A stretch of 64,000 nt of DNA from Bacteroides oleiciplenus YIT 12058 (GCF_000315485.1 NZ_JH992941.1:1333312-1397311); one strand, 5' to 3'; counted from the stretch's first letter, positions 24,523 through 34,525 are shown. A program made the numbers and translations. Notes: a model not told the origin generated them from the letters alone.

Positions 24523-27282
24523 TTATTTGCGGAGCGGCTGATTGAAACGGTACTTCATTGAAATAATGAAATAGCTCCCTATTTGTTGAGTGTGGCGTTC
24601 ATACAATCCATCTGCCATTGTGCCGCGATAATAATTCTTCTGTTGGCTGAGTATATCTACCCAGTTGGCTGATAGTTCAGCTTGTTTCTTTTTCAGGAAA
24701 CGCCATGTGACGCTTGCATTCCAGACAAGCTGGTCGTCGTCTCCCTTTTTGATGTTTGTACCGTTTCGGAAAGAGTAATTAGCATCCGTTTTCAGTTGTA
24801 TGCTTCCCGGGAGATCGGCAAATGTATTTAACCCGAAGCTGTAATTGCGGGTGTAAGTATTTGTTTCTAAGAGTGAGTTGCTGGATTGCTGAAAATTCCA
24901 TCTCCCATTTAGTTCAAAATTGCCCCATTTAGGCTGGTAGGAGAAACGTAGTTCGCTGTTTAGCCCGGTGTTATGAGTGGTGCTGCGTTCCGGTTGCTCG
25001 GTTTGATTCTCGTTGATGAGGCCGACGTTTTGAGACAGATTGCTTCCGGCATTGGCATTGATGCCGAAACTTTTGATACGCTTCTGATAGCGCAGCATGC
25101 TGCCTGCACTCCAGTTTCCGTTAATATTGACCGGATAAGTTTCGCGCCCACCCGTCTGCTGGTTGTAGGTCACTGCACGGGTTTGGCTGTTGATTCTGTT
25201 TTGCAGGTTCAGCGAGGCAAAGATACCTTTATCGGTGTTCTGTGCTTCCAATCGGAAATATTGGTCGTAGGTCGGTTTCAGGTTGGGGTTACTTCGCGTG
25301 ATATTCAGCGGATCACTGTTGTTGGTTGGTGAAATCAAATCCTGTAAGGAAGGTTGCCAAGTGTTCCCGAAATAACTCAGGGTTAGCCTGTTTTTCCTTT
25401 TCTGCCACGAGACTCTCAGAGTTGGACGGAAGCCGACAGAGTGAATGGCAGTATCAGCTCTCTGCAAACCGGTTTTCTGATCTAAAGTGCGTCGTTCGGG
25501 CTGCACGGACAGCCCCAGGTTTATGTTCCATATTGTGTCGGAGTAGTTGAGATAGAAATCTACCGCATGTTGCAAAGTACTGCTGTGGCTTCGGTTGCTA
25601 AGGCTGTCAATGTAGTGTGCTTCATATCCCGGTGGCAGGAAACCTACTTTTTCCTCCGTCTCTTCCATAAAGGTGGACAGATCGTATGTATTGCGGTCAT
25701 CTTGTTGCTTACTGTAGTTGAAGTTATACGAAAGCTGTGAGCGCAGTTGCTTTGTGAATGGGTGCACGAACATCAGTCCGATACCTTGTTCCCGATTGGG
25801 TGAAAGGGAAGATGAGTATTGATTACGATAAAGTACGGAATCCTTTCCTGCGCTGTTCTTCAGTTGATAGTAGGTGGTTGAGGAGATGGAATAGTTTTCG
25901 TTTTCACCCTTGTTGCTATTGTACTGGGCTGTCAGGCCTATGGAACTACCTTTTTTGTTTAGTCGGCGCATGATGTTGGCGTGGAAGGAGTAGCGCTGCT
26001 GATTGCCTTGCATCAGTGAATTCATGGCAATATCATTGATTTTCTGGTCATCGGGCACATGGTCGATACCGCTGAAAGGATCCAGTATATTCAGATGGGG
26101 ATTTTCATTGAACGTGGCTTGGCGGCTATTGTTGGTGCTATTATTGCGGATGAGACTGAAATTACCGAAGACGTGCACGAAAGTCATGGTGTCTATCTGC
26201 CAGCTCAGGCCCATTGTCGCATTCATATTGCGACTGCGGTTCGCATTGTCTCCGGCAGAGTATTGGTATTTGTTTCCACTCGTCAGGTACTGCTCGTTGT
26301 ATGTGGAGGATTCACTGCCCTGATTGTTATGATAATACATCAGATTCCCATTGATGCTCAACTTCTCGCTGAACTTCTTCATGAAATTCATGGCGACGTT
26401 CTCCTGTATGTTATCTTTGTAGCTGGTCTTCATGTCGAGATTGCCGGAATGGGCCATTACGGAGAGGTTGTTTCCGTTCTTCTGGAAGTAATTGCCTTGC
26501 AGGTCAAAGTCTTTCTTGTTGTTATTGCCATATCCGGCTTTTCCGGATGCTAGCAGGGTGCCGTTGAACTCCTCTTTGGTTTGCAGGTCGAGCACATAAT
26601 TCTCATCTCCGGTTTTGACCCCTGTCAGTTTTTCCAGTTTACTCTTCTTATCATACACTTTTATTTTACTGATGATGTTTGCAGGCAGGTTTTCCAATGC
26701 CATACGGTTGTCTCCGGCAAAGAAGGGCTCACCATTCACGTTGATTTCTTTGATGGGTAGTCCGTTGTATTTCAGCGTTTTGTTTACGCTGTCGTATTCC
26801 ATTCCGGGGATACGTTTCACGAGTGCTTCGAGGTATGAGCCTTCCGGAGTTTTGTAGGCTGTGGCATTGATAACCGTAGTGTCTCCTACCTGGTCCATCT
26901 CACGAATTTGTCCTTTGACTGTAACTTCTCCCAGTTCAATGCCTTCTTTCAGCAGGATGCTACCGAAATTGATGGTGGAAGATTGGTCGTCCAGTTTGTG
27001 GAAAACGGATTGCATTCCCGTATATGAAGTTTTTAATAAGTATTCTGTTCCTTTTTGTGGAATGAATTGAAGATTGAAGTGACCATTCGCATCGCTTGCA
27101 GCTCCTTTTACAAAAGTTGAGTCTTTGCTGGTCAGAATAACTACACTTGCATAGGGCAGAGGTTCTTTACCATCTTTATTCTCTGTCACGGTGCACACTT
27201 GCCCTTTGACTGTTCTTGTTTTTTGAGCAAATAGAATAGTCGGGACCAATAAGAGCAGTAATAGAGTCCAGAATTTGTGCAC
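24523..27282 (-). CDS. Outer-membrane beta-barrel (TonB-receptor-like) protein
   Basis: The start is set at GTG 27282 (MHKFWTLLLLLLVPTILFAQ, a good signal peptide). The longer frame opens with TTG at 27312, which lies inside the promoter element 27310-27317. The mature protein begins with a carboxypeptidase regulatory-like domain (KTRTVKGQVCTV, YASVVILTSKDSTFVKGAASDANGHFNL). A plug-like segment follows (KRIPGMEYDSVNKTLKYNGLPIKEINVNGEPFF), then a long barrel ending in SMKYRFNQPLRK. It fits the outer-membrane protein beta-barrel family rather than SusC. No SusD partner is present. Substrate unknown. It is divergent from the sensor kinase, so the two may be linked in regulation. About 919 residues. 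Confidence 0.75.
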   Translation of the reverse strand: MHKFWTLLLLLLVPTILFAQKTRTVKGQVCTVTENKDGKEPLPYASVVILTSKDSTFVKGAASDANGHFNLQFIPQKGTEYLLKTSYTGMQSVFHKLDDQSSTINFGSILLKEGIELGEVTVKGQIREMDQVGDTTVINATAYKTPEGSYLEALVKRIPGMEYDSVNKTLKYNGLPIKEINVNGEPFFAGDNRMALENLPANIISKIKVYDKKSKLEKLTGVKTGDENYVLDLQTKEEFNGTLLASGKAGYGNNNKKDFDLQGNYFQKNGNNLSVMAHSGNLDMKTSYKDNIQENVAMNFMKKFSEKLSINGNLMYYHNNQGSESSTYNEQYLTSGNKYQYSAGDNANRSRNMNATMGLSWQIDTMTFVHVFGNFSLIRNNSTNNSRQATFNENPHLNILDPFSGIDHVPDDQKINDIAMNSLMQGNQQRYSFHANIMRRLNKKGSSIGLTAQYNSNKGENENYSISSTTYYQLKNSAGKDSVLYRNQYSSSLSPNREQGIGLMFVHPFTKQLRSQLSYNFNYSKQQDDRNTYDLSTFMEETEEKVGFLPPGYEAHYIDSLSNRSHSSTLQHAVDFYLNYSDTIWNINLGLSVQPERRTLDQKTGLQRADTAIHSVGFRPTLRVSWQKRKNRLTLSYFGNTWQPSLQDLISPTNNSDPLNITRSNPNLKPTYDQYFRLEAQNTDKGIFASLNLQNRINSQTRAVTYNQQTGGRETYPVNINGNWSAGSMLRYQKRIKSFGINANAGSNLSQNVGLINENQTEQPERSTTHNTGLNSELRFSYQPKWGNFELNGRWNFQQSSNSLLETNTYTRNYSFGLNTFADLPGSIQLKTDANYSFRNGTNIKKGDDDQLVWNASVTWRFLKKKQAELSANWVDILSQQKNYYRGTMADGLYERHTQQIGSYFIISMKYRFNQPLRK

Positions 27283-27309
27283 GTTTTTCTGTATTATTGT
27301 AAGTAGCCA

Positions 27310-27317
27310 CAAAAATA
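27310..27317 (-). promoter_or_regulatory. Promoter -7 element of the barrel protein gene
   Basis: Minus-strand TATTTTTG matches TAnnTTTG. It lies 28 bp before the GTG at 27282 and overlaps the TTG at 27312, so that TTG cannot be the start if this promoter is used. Confidence 0.5.
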
Positions 27318-27382
27318 GGGAGTTTTGGTTGTATTCAATATTATTATAAAGGGAAAACGTTCTTTTTTCGTAGAATTTATAG

Positions 27383-27390
27383 TATTTTTG
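27383..27390 (+). promoter_or_regulatory. Promoter -7 element of the sensor kinase gene
   Basis: TATTTTTG lies 18 bp before the ATG at 27409. It lies downstream of the alternative upstream start at 27325, which supports 27409. No exact TTTG is seen at -33. Confidence 0.5.
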
Positions 27391-27408
27391 CTTGGTGTTA
27401 ATTCTATA

Positions 27409-29769
27409 ATGAAAACCGACAAACTTAAATATATATTTGCCTTTGTTTTTCTGCTATGTGCTTTCCTATGCGGAGTAAACTTTAAACAGTGGTATACTAT
27501 TAACCATCGGTTGGAAAAACATATTTCACTTATTTATTCTTTTTCTTCTAATGATGGCGGCTACGGGAATTTTGAGGAACTCCTGCAGCAGGAATTCAGA
27601 AAACAGGGAATAGAACCTGTATTTGATAAGTTCTATCTGGATTGTAATCATCTCAGCACGAAAGATGAGATAGAAAGTATGAGGACTTATCTTGAGATTG
27701 TCAGAAACAACGAGGTAGACCTTATCCTTACGGTAGGTGACCAGTCTACATTCGCCTTGCTTGCCACTCGTCATCAATTGCTTTCTTCTATTCCTGTGGT
27801 GGCTTGTAACGTTCATTTTCCTGATGAAAAACTGATAGGAGAATATGAACGTAGTAGAGTCTATGTGTTACGGGATACGCCGGATTTTAAACGTAACCTG
27901 GATTTTATTACATTATTGCACCCAAATGTAGACATGGAGATTATCTACAATGTAGACCTGACCATTCTTGGACATAAATCTTTCGACTTGTTTACTCGGT
28001 TCATCGACAGGAGGAATGTGCAGGTTTTAGGTTATGAATCGGCTTTCTCCGCACAACTTCAGTACAAGAAATTGCAAGAAATGATTGAGTACTACAATCT
28101 GAAACCCGCTGTGGCAAGGCAACGTTTCAAGAAGGAGAAATTGACCATAAGCCTTTGCCCTTTCCGATATATTAAGGGGACTTCCTTGCTCGTTATGATG
28201 GAGAAGTCGAGAACTGACCAGGGCAAACAGGTATTCCTGCTGGATAAGTTTGATATGATGGCACTCCCGATAGTTAAAGCTATGAATGTTCCCTCTTTCA
28301 GTTGTATCCGCGAGGGTTTCGGGGAAGGTACTAAGATTGTGGGTGGCTACATGGCTACGGATGAGATTTCCGCCCGGTCTGCAGCTGATTTTTCAGTCCG
28401 CCTGATGAATAAGGAGAAAATGGGCATGCCTAAAATCAGGGATTTGGAGAAAGAATATGTACTCGATTGGACTTATTTTTCTGCTCATAGCAGCTACCAT
28501 ATGAAGAATGTGCCGAAAGGTGTGCGTATCATCAATTACCCACTCTACGACCATTATCGTGAAGAACTTTATCTTCTGGTCGGGGTGTTTGTTCTTGCTT
28601 TTATTCTTGTATTAATCAGTCTGTTGCGTATGCGCCGGCATTCCCGGATTGCACGTGAGAATATGGAGATGCTTGAAGAGGCTCATAAGCGCCTGACTCT
28701 TTCTACAGATGGAGGCCGGGTCTCACTGTGGAATATACAAGGGGGTGATATTATTGAATTTGATGAAAATTATACTCGTCTGGTGGGACTGGAGCAGCGG
28801 AGCTTTGTGAGAATGGATTTCCTGAAGTATGCACATGCGGATGATGTGCCGTTATTGAATTCATTGTATGAAACACTGCATCAGTCTACAGATATGCAGG
28901 TGCAGCGTGTACGTTTCTGCTTTGGCGAAAAAAAGGATGATTACCGTTGGTATGAACTCCGGTGCCGCAGCCTGAAAGATGCTAAAGGAAAGATAATGCT
29001 GGCGGGTATCATGCAAGATGTTCAGGAACAGGTGGAGCGTGAGGAGCAGCTTATTCTGGCCAAACGGATAGCAGAAAAAGCCGAATTGAAACAGTCTTTC
29101 CTTAATAATATGAGTCATGAAATCCGTACTCCGCTCAATGCTATTGTTGGCTTTACGAACTTGTTGGTAGGTGAAGGCGCTGACGAGATTGAACCGGAAG
29201 AGCGGGAAGCTATGCTCGAACTTATCAATCGTAACAACGAACTGCTTCTGAAACTTATTAATGACGTAGTGGAAATATCCCGTCTGGACTCCGGAAATAT
29301 GAACTTTGAGATTAAAGAGTGGAACATGGTGGAAATTGTGAAGGAGATTTATATGACTTATCAATCCTTGATCCAGCCTTCACTGCATTTCCGGCTGGAA
29401 CTGGATGAAAAGGCCTCTCTGCCTGTCAATATAGATCGTTTGCGCTTTAGTCAGGTTATTTTCAACTTCCTGAATAATGCGAATAAGTTTACCCGGAATG
29501 GTGCGATAACATTAGGATGCAAAGCAGATAAAAACCATAATCAGATTAGTATATATGTGGAGGATACTGGCAAAGGCATTGAAGAAAAAGAACTCATGAT
29601 GATTTTTGACCGTTTCTATAAAGCTGATGAGTTTGAACAGGGAAGCGGGTTGGGACTTTCTATCTGTAAGGTTATTATCGAGAGGTTGGTCGGGCGCATA
29701 GAGGTGCAGTCTGAAGTGGGAAGGGGTAGTTGTTTTACGGTAATTCTGTCTTTAGCAAATCCGGTATAG
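27409..29769 (+). CDS. Sensor histidine kinase with periplasmic ABC-substrate-like domain
   Basis: The start is ATG 27409 (MKTDKLKYIFAFVFLLCAFL), chosen by the promoter element just upstream. Order: membrane anchor; periplasmic sensor of the ABC-substrate-binding type (VDLILTVGDQSTFALLATRH, SIPVVACNVHFPDEKLIGEY); second membrane segment (LYLLVGVFVLAFILVLISLL); PAS domain; HisKA with NNMSHEIRTPLNAI (His570); HATPase with NFLNNANKFT, VEDTGKGI and GSGLGLSICK. About 786 residues. There is no receiver domain and no response regulator gene beside it, so it is an orphan. It is not a hybrid two-component system. The divergent barrel-protein gene may be its target. Confidence 0.88.
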   Translation: MKTDKLKYIFAFVFLLCAFLCGVNFKQWYTINHRLEKHISLIYSFSSNDGGYGNFEELLQQEFRKQGIEPVFDKFYLDCNHLSTKDEIESMRTYLEIVRNNEVDLILTVGDQSTFALLATRHQLLSSIPVVACNVHFPDEKLIGEYERSRVYVLRDTPDFKRNLDFITLLHPNVDMEIIYNVDLTILGHKSFDLFTRFIDRRNVQVLGYESAFSAQLQYKKLQEMIEYYNLKPAVARQRFKKEKLTISLCPFRYIKGTSLLVMMEKSRTDQGKQVFLLDKFDMMALPIVKAMNVPSFSCIREGFGEGTKIVGGYMATDEISARSAADFSVRLMNKEKMGMPKIRDLEKEYVLDWTYFSAHSSYHMKNVPKGVRIINYPLYDHYREELYLLVGVFVLAFILVLISLLRMRRHSRIARENMEMLEEAHKRLTLSTDGGRVSLWNIQGGDIIEFDENYTRLVGLEQRSFVRMDFLKYAHADDVPLLNSLYETLHQSTDMQVQRVRFCFGEKKDDYRWYELRCRSLKDAKGKIMLAGIMQDVQEQVEREEQLILAKRIAEKAELKQSFLNNMSHEIRTPLNAIVGFTNLLVGEGADEIEPEEREAMLELINRNNELLLKLINDVVEISRLDSGNMNFEIKEWNMVEIVKEIYMTYQSLIQPSLHFRLELDEKASLPVNIDRLRFSQVIFNFLNNANKFTRNGAITLGCKADKNHNQISIYVEDTGKGIEEKELMMIFDRFYKADEFEQGSGLGLSICKVIIERLVGRIEVQSEVGRGSCFTVILSLANPV

Positions 29770-29818
29770 AATAACTGAAAAGACTTCTTCGCTACCTTTC
29801 GGGCTATAAGTATATGAA

Positions 29819-29850
29819 AACTCCTCTGCCAGTTGCCCGGCAGAGGAGTT
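29819..29850 (-). terminator. Terminator between the kinase gene and frdB
   Basis: AACTCCTCTGCC (29819-29830) and GGCAGAGGAGTT (29839-29850) are a perfect 12-bp stem with an 8-nt loop. On the minus strand a short T run follows, fitting the end of the frdCAB operon. On the plus strand only weak T content follows, so it may serve the kinase gene less well. Confidence 0.7.
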
Positions 29851-29881
29851 GGTGATATTAATCAAATGTAGAAAGGGCTGT

Positions 29882-30637
29882 TTAGTCTTTCAGTTTTGCG
29901 ATGATGAAGTCACGATTCAAGCGAGCGATGTTGCTGATAGAAATATTCTTCGGACACTCAGCTTCGCAAGCGCGAGTGTTAGTACAGTTACCAAATCCGA
30001 GTTCATCCATCTTGCTCAACATTGCTTTCGCACGGCGCAATGCTTCCGGTTTACCTTGCGGCAGCAAGTTCAACTGGCTAACTTTGGCAGAAACGAACAA
30101 CATAGCAGAACCATTCTTACATGCAGCTACGCAAGCACCGCAACCGATGCAAGCAGCAGCATCCATAGCTTCGTCAGCAATCTGTTTCGGGATCAGGATA
30201 GCGTTGGCATCCTGAGGAGAACCTGTACGTATGCTCACGTAACCACCGGCTTGCATAATCTTGTCATAAGCTGTACGGTCTACTATCAAATCCTTAATTA
30301 CCGGGAAACCGGCAGAACGCCACGGCTCAACAGTAATGGTATCGCCATCGTTGAAACGACGCATGTAAATCTGACAGGTAGTAGCGCCGGTTGCAGGGCC
30401 ATGCGGATGTCCGTTGATGTAGAGCGAACACATACCGCAGATACCTTCGCGACAGTCATGATCGAATACAACTGGTTCATTACCTTCAGCAATCAGTTGC
30501 TCATTCAAGATATCCAACATTTCGAGGAATGAAGTGTCACCGGGGATATCTTTCATTTGGTATGTTTCGAAAGCGCCTTTTGCCTTTGGACCTTTCTGGC
30601 GCCATACTTTCAGTGTGAAACTTATATTTTTATCCAT
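29882..30637 (-). CDS. frdB: Fumarate reductase / succinate dehydrogenase iron-sulfur subunit
   Basis: A 251-residue subunit. The [2Fe-2S] domain is seen in [11 protein letters not shown] with Cys62, Cys67 and Cys70, and a further Cys88 in ATGATTC. The C-terminal domain has the cluster ligands [17 protein letters not shown] and [16 protein letters not shown]. It passes electrons between the quinone-side cytochrome and the flavoprotein. It is the last gene of an operon with frdC and frdA, 33 bp after frdA. In Bacteroides this complex reduces fumarate to succinate as an anaerobic electron sink. Confidence 0.95.
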   Translation of the reverse strand: MDKNISFTLKVWRQKGPKAKGAFETYQMKDIPGDTSFLEMLDILNEQLIAEGNEPVVFDHDCREGICGMCSLYINGHPHGPATGATTCQIYMRRFNDGDTITVEPWRSAGFPVIKDLIVDRTAYDKIMQAGGYVSIRTGSPQDANAILIPKQIADEAMDAAACIGCGACVAACKNGSAMLFVSAKVSQLNLLPQGKPEALRRAKAMLSKMDELGFGNCTNTRACEAECPKNISISNIARLNRDFIIAKLKD

Positions 30638-30670
30638 TTTCTTTAATTCTTTAAATGTTCAACTTCCCGA

Positions 30671-32650
30671 TTAGCTCTTATAGTTACGAGTCTGTACCTT
30701 GATTGCTTCGTAAACCAACGGTTCTTTCAGCAACTCAGGAGCTTTTTCGTCGGAGCCTTGATATTCCCAGCAAGCAACGTAGAAGAAATTTTCATCATCA
30801 CGTTTTGCTTCACCTTCCTCAGTCTGGTATTCTTCACGGAAGTGACCACCGCAGCTTTCGTTACGGTTCAGAGCGTCGTAAGCAACCAATTCACCCATGA
30901 TGATGAAGTCGTACAGGCGGATAGCTTTATCCAACTCTACGTTCATACCTTCCTTGTCTCCCGGGATAAACAGGTCTTTTTCGAATGTCTTGCGGATTTC
31001 TTTCAGTTTGGCGATGCCGGTCTTCAAACCTTCTGCTGTACGACCCATACCTACAAATTCCCACATCACATGACCCAGTTCCTTGTGGATAGAGTCTACA
31101 GACTTCTTGCCCTTGATGTTCATCATCCAGTTGATTTTTTCCTGAATAGCTTTCTCTGCTGCTGCAAATTCAGGCAGGTCGGTAGAGAAACGGGGAACTG
31201 TAATCTGGTCGGCCAAATAGTTTTGGATAGTATAAGGCAATACGAAGTAACCGTCAGCCAGACCTTGCATCAATGCAGAAGCACCGAGACGGTTAGCACC
31301 GTGGTCAGAGAAGTTACATTCACCGATAGCGAACAGACCCTTGATAGAAGTCATCAGTTCGTAGTCAACCCAGATACCACCCATTGTGTAGTGGATAGCC
31401 GGATAGATCATCATCGGATTATAATATTTCACACCGGCAATTTCTTTTGCCAGTTCACCCGGATTAACGTCAGTGATTTCCTCATACATATCGAAGAGGT
31501 TGCCATAACGTTGAAGAACAATATCAATGCCTAAGCGGCTGATAGCCTCAGAGAAATCGAGGAATACTGCCAAGCCTGTATTGTTCACACCGAAACCTGC
31601 ATCGCAACGTTCCTTAGCAGCACGACTGGCAACGTCGCGCGGAACCAAGTTACCGAATGCCGGATAGCGGCGTTCCAAGTAATAATCGCGGTCTTCTTCG
31701 GGTATATCGCTTCCCTTAATTTCGCCTTTCTGGAGTTTTACAGCATCTTCTTTCTTCTTCGGAACCCAGATGCGACCGTCGTTACGCAGAGATTCCGACA
31801 TCAAAGTCAGTTTAGACTGCTTGTCACCGTGAACAGGAATACAAGTGGGGTGAATCTGTACCATAGCCGGGTTAGCCATCCATGCACCTTTACGGTAGCA
31901 AGATATAGCAGCCGTACAGTTACAAGTCATAGCGTTGGTAGACAGGAAGTAAGCATTTCCGTAACCACCGGTAGCGATAACTACTGCGTGGGCAGCGAAA
32001 CGTTCCAGTTTACCGGTAACGAGGTCTTTAGCAATGATACCGCGTGCACGTCCGTCGATGAGGACAACGTCCTGCATTTCATAGCGGGTGTATAGTTTTA
32101 CAGTACCTGCGTTTACCTGGCGGCTCAGTGCAGAGTATGCACCCAGCAACAATTGCTGTCCGGTTTGGCCTCTGGCATAGAATGTGCGTGATACCTGAGC
32201 ACCACCGAAAGAACGGTTATCCAACAGGCCGCCGTATTCGCGGGCGAAAGGAACACCTTGTGCCACACATTGGTCGATGATGGCGTTGGATACTTCTGCC
32301 AAGCGATAAACGTTAGCTTCGCGGGCACGATAGTCACCACCTTTTACAGTATCATAGAACAGGCGGTAAACAGAGTCACCGTCGTTTTGGTAATTTTTAG
32401 CAGCGTTGATACCACCCTGTGCAGCGATGGAGTGTGCGCGGCGTGGAGAATCCTGAATACAGAAGTTGAATACTCTGAAACCCATTTCACCGAGTGAAGC
32501 GGCGGCAGAAGCACCTGCCAATCCCGTACCTACCACGATGATATCCAAACGACGTTTGTTGGCGGGGTTAACTAATTTCTGGTGAGCTTTGTAGTTGGTC
32601 CATTTCTCAGCCACCGGTCCTTCCGGAATTTTTGAATCTATCTTAGTCAT
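30671..32650 (-). CDS. frdA: Fumarate reductase / succinate dehydrogenase flavoprotein subunit
   Basis: A 659-residue catalytic subunit. The FAD site opens with [23 protein letters not shown]. The covalent FAD His lies in [20 protein letters not shown]. The active-site region is [21 protein letters not shown], then [11 protein letters not shown], and near the C-terminus [18 protein letters not shown]. Length and motifs fit the B-type (Wolinella-like) flavoprotein, which pairs with a single five-helix cytochrome b, as found here. It interconverts fumarate and succinate at the inner face of the membrane. It lies 36 bp after the frdC stop. Confidence 0.95.
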   Translation of the reverse strand: MTKIDSKIPEGPVAEKWTNYKAHQKLVNPANKRRLDIIVVGTGLAGASAAASLGEMGFRVFNFCIQDSPRRAHSIAAQGGINAAKNYQNDGDSVYRLFYDTVKGGDYRAREANVYRLAEVSNAIIDQCVAQGVPFAREYGGLLDNRSFGGAQVSRTFYARGQTGQQLLLGAYSALSRQVNAGTVKLYTRYEMQDVVLIDGRARGIIAKDLVTGKLERFAAHAVVIATGGYGNAYFLSTNAMTCNCTAAISCYRKGAWMANPAMVQIHPTCIPVHGDKQSKLTLMSESLRNDGRIWVPKKKEDAVKLQKGEIKGSDIPEEDRDYYLERRYPAFGNLVPRDVASRAAKERCDAGFGVNNTGLAVFLDFSEAISRLGIDIVLQRYGNLFDMYEEITDVNPGELAKEIAGVKYYNPMMIYPAIHYTMGGIWVDYELMTSIKGLFAIGECNFSDHGANRLGASALMQGLADGYFVLPYTIQNYLADQITVPRFSTDLPEFAAAEKAIQEKINWMMNIKGKKSVDSIHKELGHVMWEFVGMGRTAEGLKTGIAKLKEIRKTFEKDLFIPGDKEGMNVELDKAIRLYDFIIMGELVAYDALNRNESCGGHFREEYQTEEGEAKRDDENFFYVACWEYQGSDEKAPELLKEPLVYEAIKVQTRNYKS

Positions 32651-32686
32651 AATGCTATTACATTTTAATCGTTTACAATTTACAAA

Positions 32687-33391
32687 TTAGCAAGCACCGC
32701 CGCACATCAATGATTTTGCAAAGAATACGACAACTACCAGGGCGAAGCATACAACAACGATAGTGGAGTAGATGTTAGAAATACATTTCCAACGGTTAAT
32801 CCATACTTTGTTGTTCCAGCCCAGAGATTGCATGGAGCTCCAGAAACCGTGAGTCAGATGGAACCATAATGCACCCAGCCAAATGAGGTAAAGCACTACG
32901 TATACCGGATTGCTGAATGTGTTTTCAATGTGATGAACACCGTTAGCGGCAAATTCCAGCGTAGTTGCATCGGCATACATACCCATGTTGTGCATCAACT
33001 CGGGAAGTTGCATCTTTGCCCAGAAATTAATCAGGTGAAGACCCAAGCCTACGATTACGATAAGACCCAACACGAGCATATTCTGAGAAGCCCATTCCAC
33101 AGTCTTAGGTTTATCTACTACAGCATAGCGTTCGTTACCGCGCGCTTTGCGGTTCTGCATCGTCAGCCAGAAGGCGTAGATGATGTGAATGATGAAAAGG
33201 GCAGCCAAACCTACCGTAGCCACCAAGGCATACCAGTTTGCTCCCAGGAACTCACAAACCATGTTGTATCCCTCTGCCGAGATTAATGCAACCAGGTTCA
33301 TCGCCATGTGAAACGTCAGAAACAGGACAAGGGCGATACCGGTAACGCTCATCACCACTTTCCTTCCTACAGATGAATTACTTAACCACAT
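32687..33391 (-). CDS. frdC: Fumarate reductase cytochrome b subunit
   Basis: A 234-residue membrane protein with five hydrophobic helices (for example VMSVTGIALVLFLTFHMAMN and VATVGLAALFIIHIIYAFWL). Conserved His in the helices (LTFHMAMN, FIIHIIYAF, HLINFW, WFHLTHGFW) are likely ligands of two hemes. This fits the single cytochrome b of B-type succinate:quinone oxidoreductases. It anchors FrdA and FrdB and exchanges electrons with menaquinone. It is the first gene of the frdCAB operon. A -7 element lies 72 bp upstream. Confidence 0.92.
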   Translation of the reverse strand: MWLSNSSVGRKVVMSVTGIALVLFLTFHMAMNLVALISAEGYNMVCEFLGANWYALVATVGLAALFIIHIIYAFWLTMQNRKARGNERYAVVDKPKTVEWASQNMLVLGLIVIVGLGLHLINFWAKMQLPELMHNMGMYADATTLEFAANGVHHIENTFSNPVYVVLYLIWLGALWFHLTHGFWSSMQSLGWNNKVWINRWKCISNIYSTIVVVCFALVVVVFFAKSLMCGGAC

Positions 33392-33462
33392 AAATGATTG
33401 AATTTAAATTATTTAATAGTTAGAAAATTTGCTTTTCTTTAGAGTTTCCTGCTAATTTCCCG

Positions 33463-33494
33463 CAAAAATAGATGAAATACATTGATTAAACAAG
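33463..33494 (-). promoter_or_regulatory. Probable promoter of frdCAB
   Basis: On the minus strand, TATTTTTG (33463-33470) is a match for the -7 box. CTTG (33491-33494) is 20 bp upstream, one base away from the -33 TTTG. A leader of about 65 nt would precede frdC. Confidence 0.5.
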
Positions 33495-33548
33495 GAATTA
33501 AAGAAATAATTCCGTAATTCAAGGGAAAGATAGAAGTTGACAGACGGT

Positions 33549-33602
33549 AAGGGAACAAACTGACAGGGAATGGATTAATCTTCCCTGTCAGCTTGTTCCC
33601 TT
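33549..33602. terminator. Long hairpin over the 3' end of the second AraC gene
   Basis: Arms 33549-33570 and 33581-33602 are 22 bp long and complementary except for one A/C position (33559), a G-T pair if read in minus-strand RNA. The AraC stop codon (33575-33577) lies in the loop, and the last codons are in the stem. No T tract follows, so it may work as an RNA stabiliser rather than a classic terminator. Confidence 0.5.
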
Positions 33603-34492
33603 GCCGAGTCGTCCCCTTTTTCTTTGATAATGGTGATTTTTTCCCCGCTGGCAGCACGTTTCCGCAGGGCTCGGGGCGTGTCTCCAAAGGAATCTTTGCA
33701 GAAGTGGGCAAAGTGGGATAAGGAGTCGAAACCATACCGCGCACTGATTACGGAAACACGTTGTTTGGTAAATTGCAAGTCGTTCAGAATACCTTCACGC
33801 TTCTTGTCCAATATCCATTCGTATACAGGTACATTATACATATTTTTAAACAAGCGACGGAATGTAGTGGTGGTGTATCCTCCTAAATGGGCGAATTCTT
33901 CCACATTCTTCACCTTGTCGTAGTTCTGCATAATGAAATAATGGAAACTTTCAGTATAAGTACTGATGGGATAGAAGAAAGTACTTATCTGGCGTAGCGG
34001 ATAATAGCAGGTTAATATGTAAACCAGTTCCTGACGTTTGAGGTCAAGGTATTTTCCGCAAGCAGAAGGTTGTTCTTTGAAATAATCGACGATATCGTGC
34101 AGTAAACGTTCCAGTTTTGCGTTGGCTATCAATGGCGTGTAGGTCAGTGGAGCTTCGGAGCGTTCCAGAATCTCTTTATAGCGGTCCTCACATAAAAGTG
34201 GAAGTTCCGTAAACCAATAAGCGATATATTCCACATCGGTTAGTGCCAATAACTCCATTTTTGAACCGATAGCTTGCAAAACACATTGTCTACTTTGGAG
34301 TGTAGTTCCAGGGTATTCGTTGCTATTTATCAGCAACTCACCCTTTATCACAAAAATCATGCAGTTTTGTGTGCACTTCTCCGCAGAGAAATGCTGCCCC
34401 TGAGGATATTGGCGGTATGCCAACGTCCCCTCAGAAACTTTCGGGCACAGACTACAATCTACTTGCCGTGTGCAAAGAGTGTCTTTTGTCAT
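33575..34492 (-). CDS. AraC-family regulator with N-terminal Cys/His cluster (second paralogue)
   Basis: A 305-residue regulator, paralogous to 23654-24499 over most of its length. Cys7, Cys13, Cys16, His34 and Cys40 are at identical residue numbers. The cupin-like sensor follows (CMIFVIKGELLINSNEYPGT), then the AraC domain (VEEFAHLGGYTTTTFRRLF and ISARYGFDSLSHFAHFCKDSF). Its C-terminus is about 20 residues longer, charged (KEKGDDSAREQADRED) and coded partly by a long hairpin, so the tail may be a late extension. It lies upstream of frdCAB on the same strand, and divergent from a PAP2 phosphatase gene with which it shares a compact promoter region. Its target is unknown; fumarate reductase control is a fair guess. 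Confidence 0.85.
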   Translation of the reverse strand: MTKDTLCTRQVDCSLCPKVSEGTLAYRQYPQGQHFSAEKCTQNCMIFVIKGELLINSNEYPGTTLQSRQCVLQAIGSKMELLALTDVEYIAYWFTELPLLCEDRYKEILERSEAPLTYTPLIANAKLERLLHDIVDYFKEQPSACGKYLDLKRQELVYILTCYYPLRQISTFFYPISTYTESFHYFIMQNYDKVKNVEEFAHLGGYTTTTFRRLFKNMYNVPVYEWILDKKREGILNDLQFTKQRVSVISARYGFDSLSHFAHFCKDSFGDTPRALRKRAASGEKITIIKEKGDDSAREQADRED

Positions 34493-34525
34493 GAAATATA
34501 GGACGAATTACTAAATTTATGGCAA

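Noticed and set aside
20593..29769. Hybrid two-component system next to the fimbrial genes
   Set aside because: The kinase lacks a receiver and an AraC output domain; the AraC gene before it is a separate cupin-type regulator on the other side of the barrel gene.
30758..31534. Plus-strand frame inside frdA
   Set aside because: Antisense shadow of a highly conserved gene; no independent start signal.
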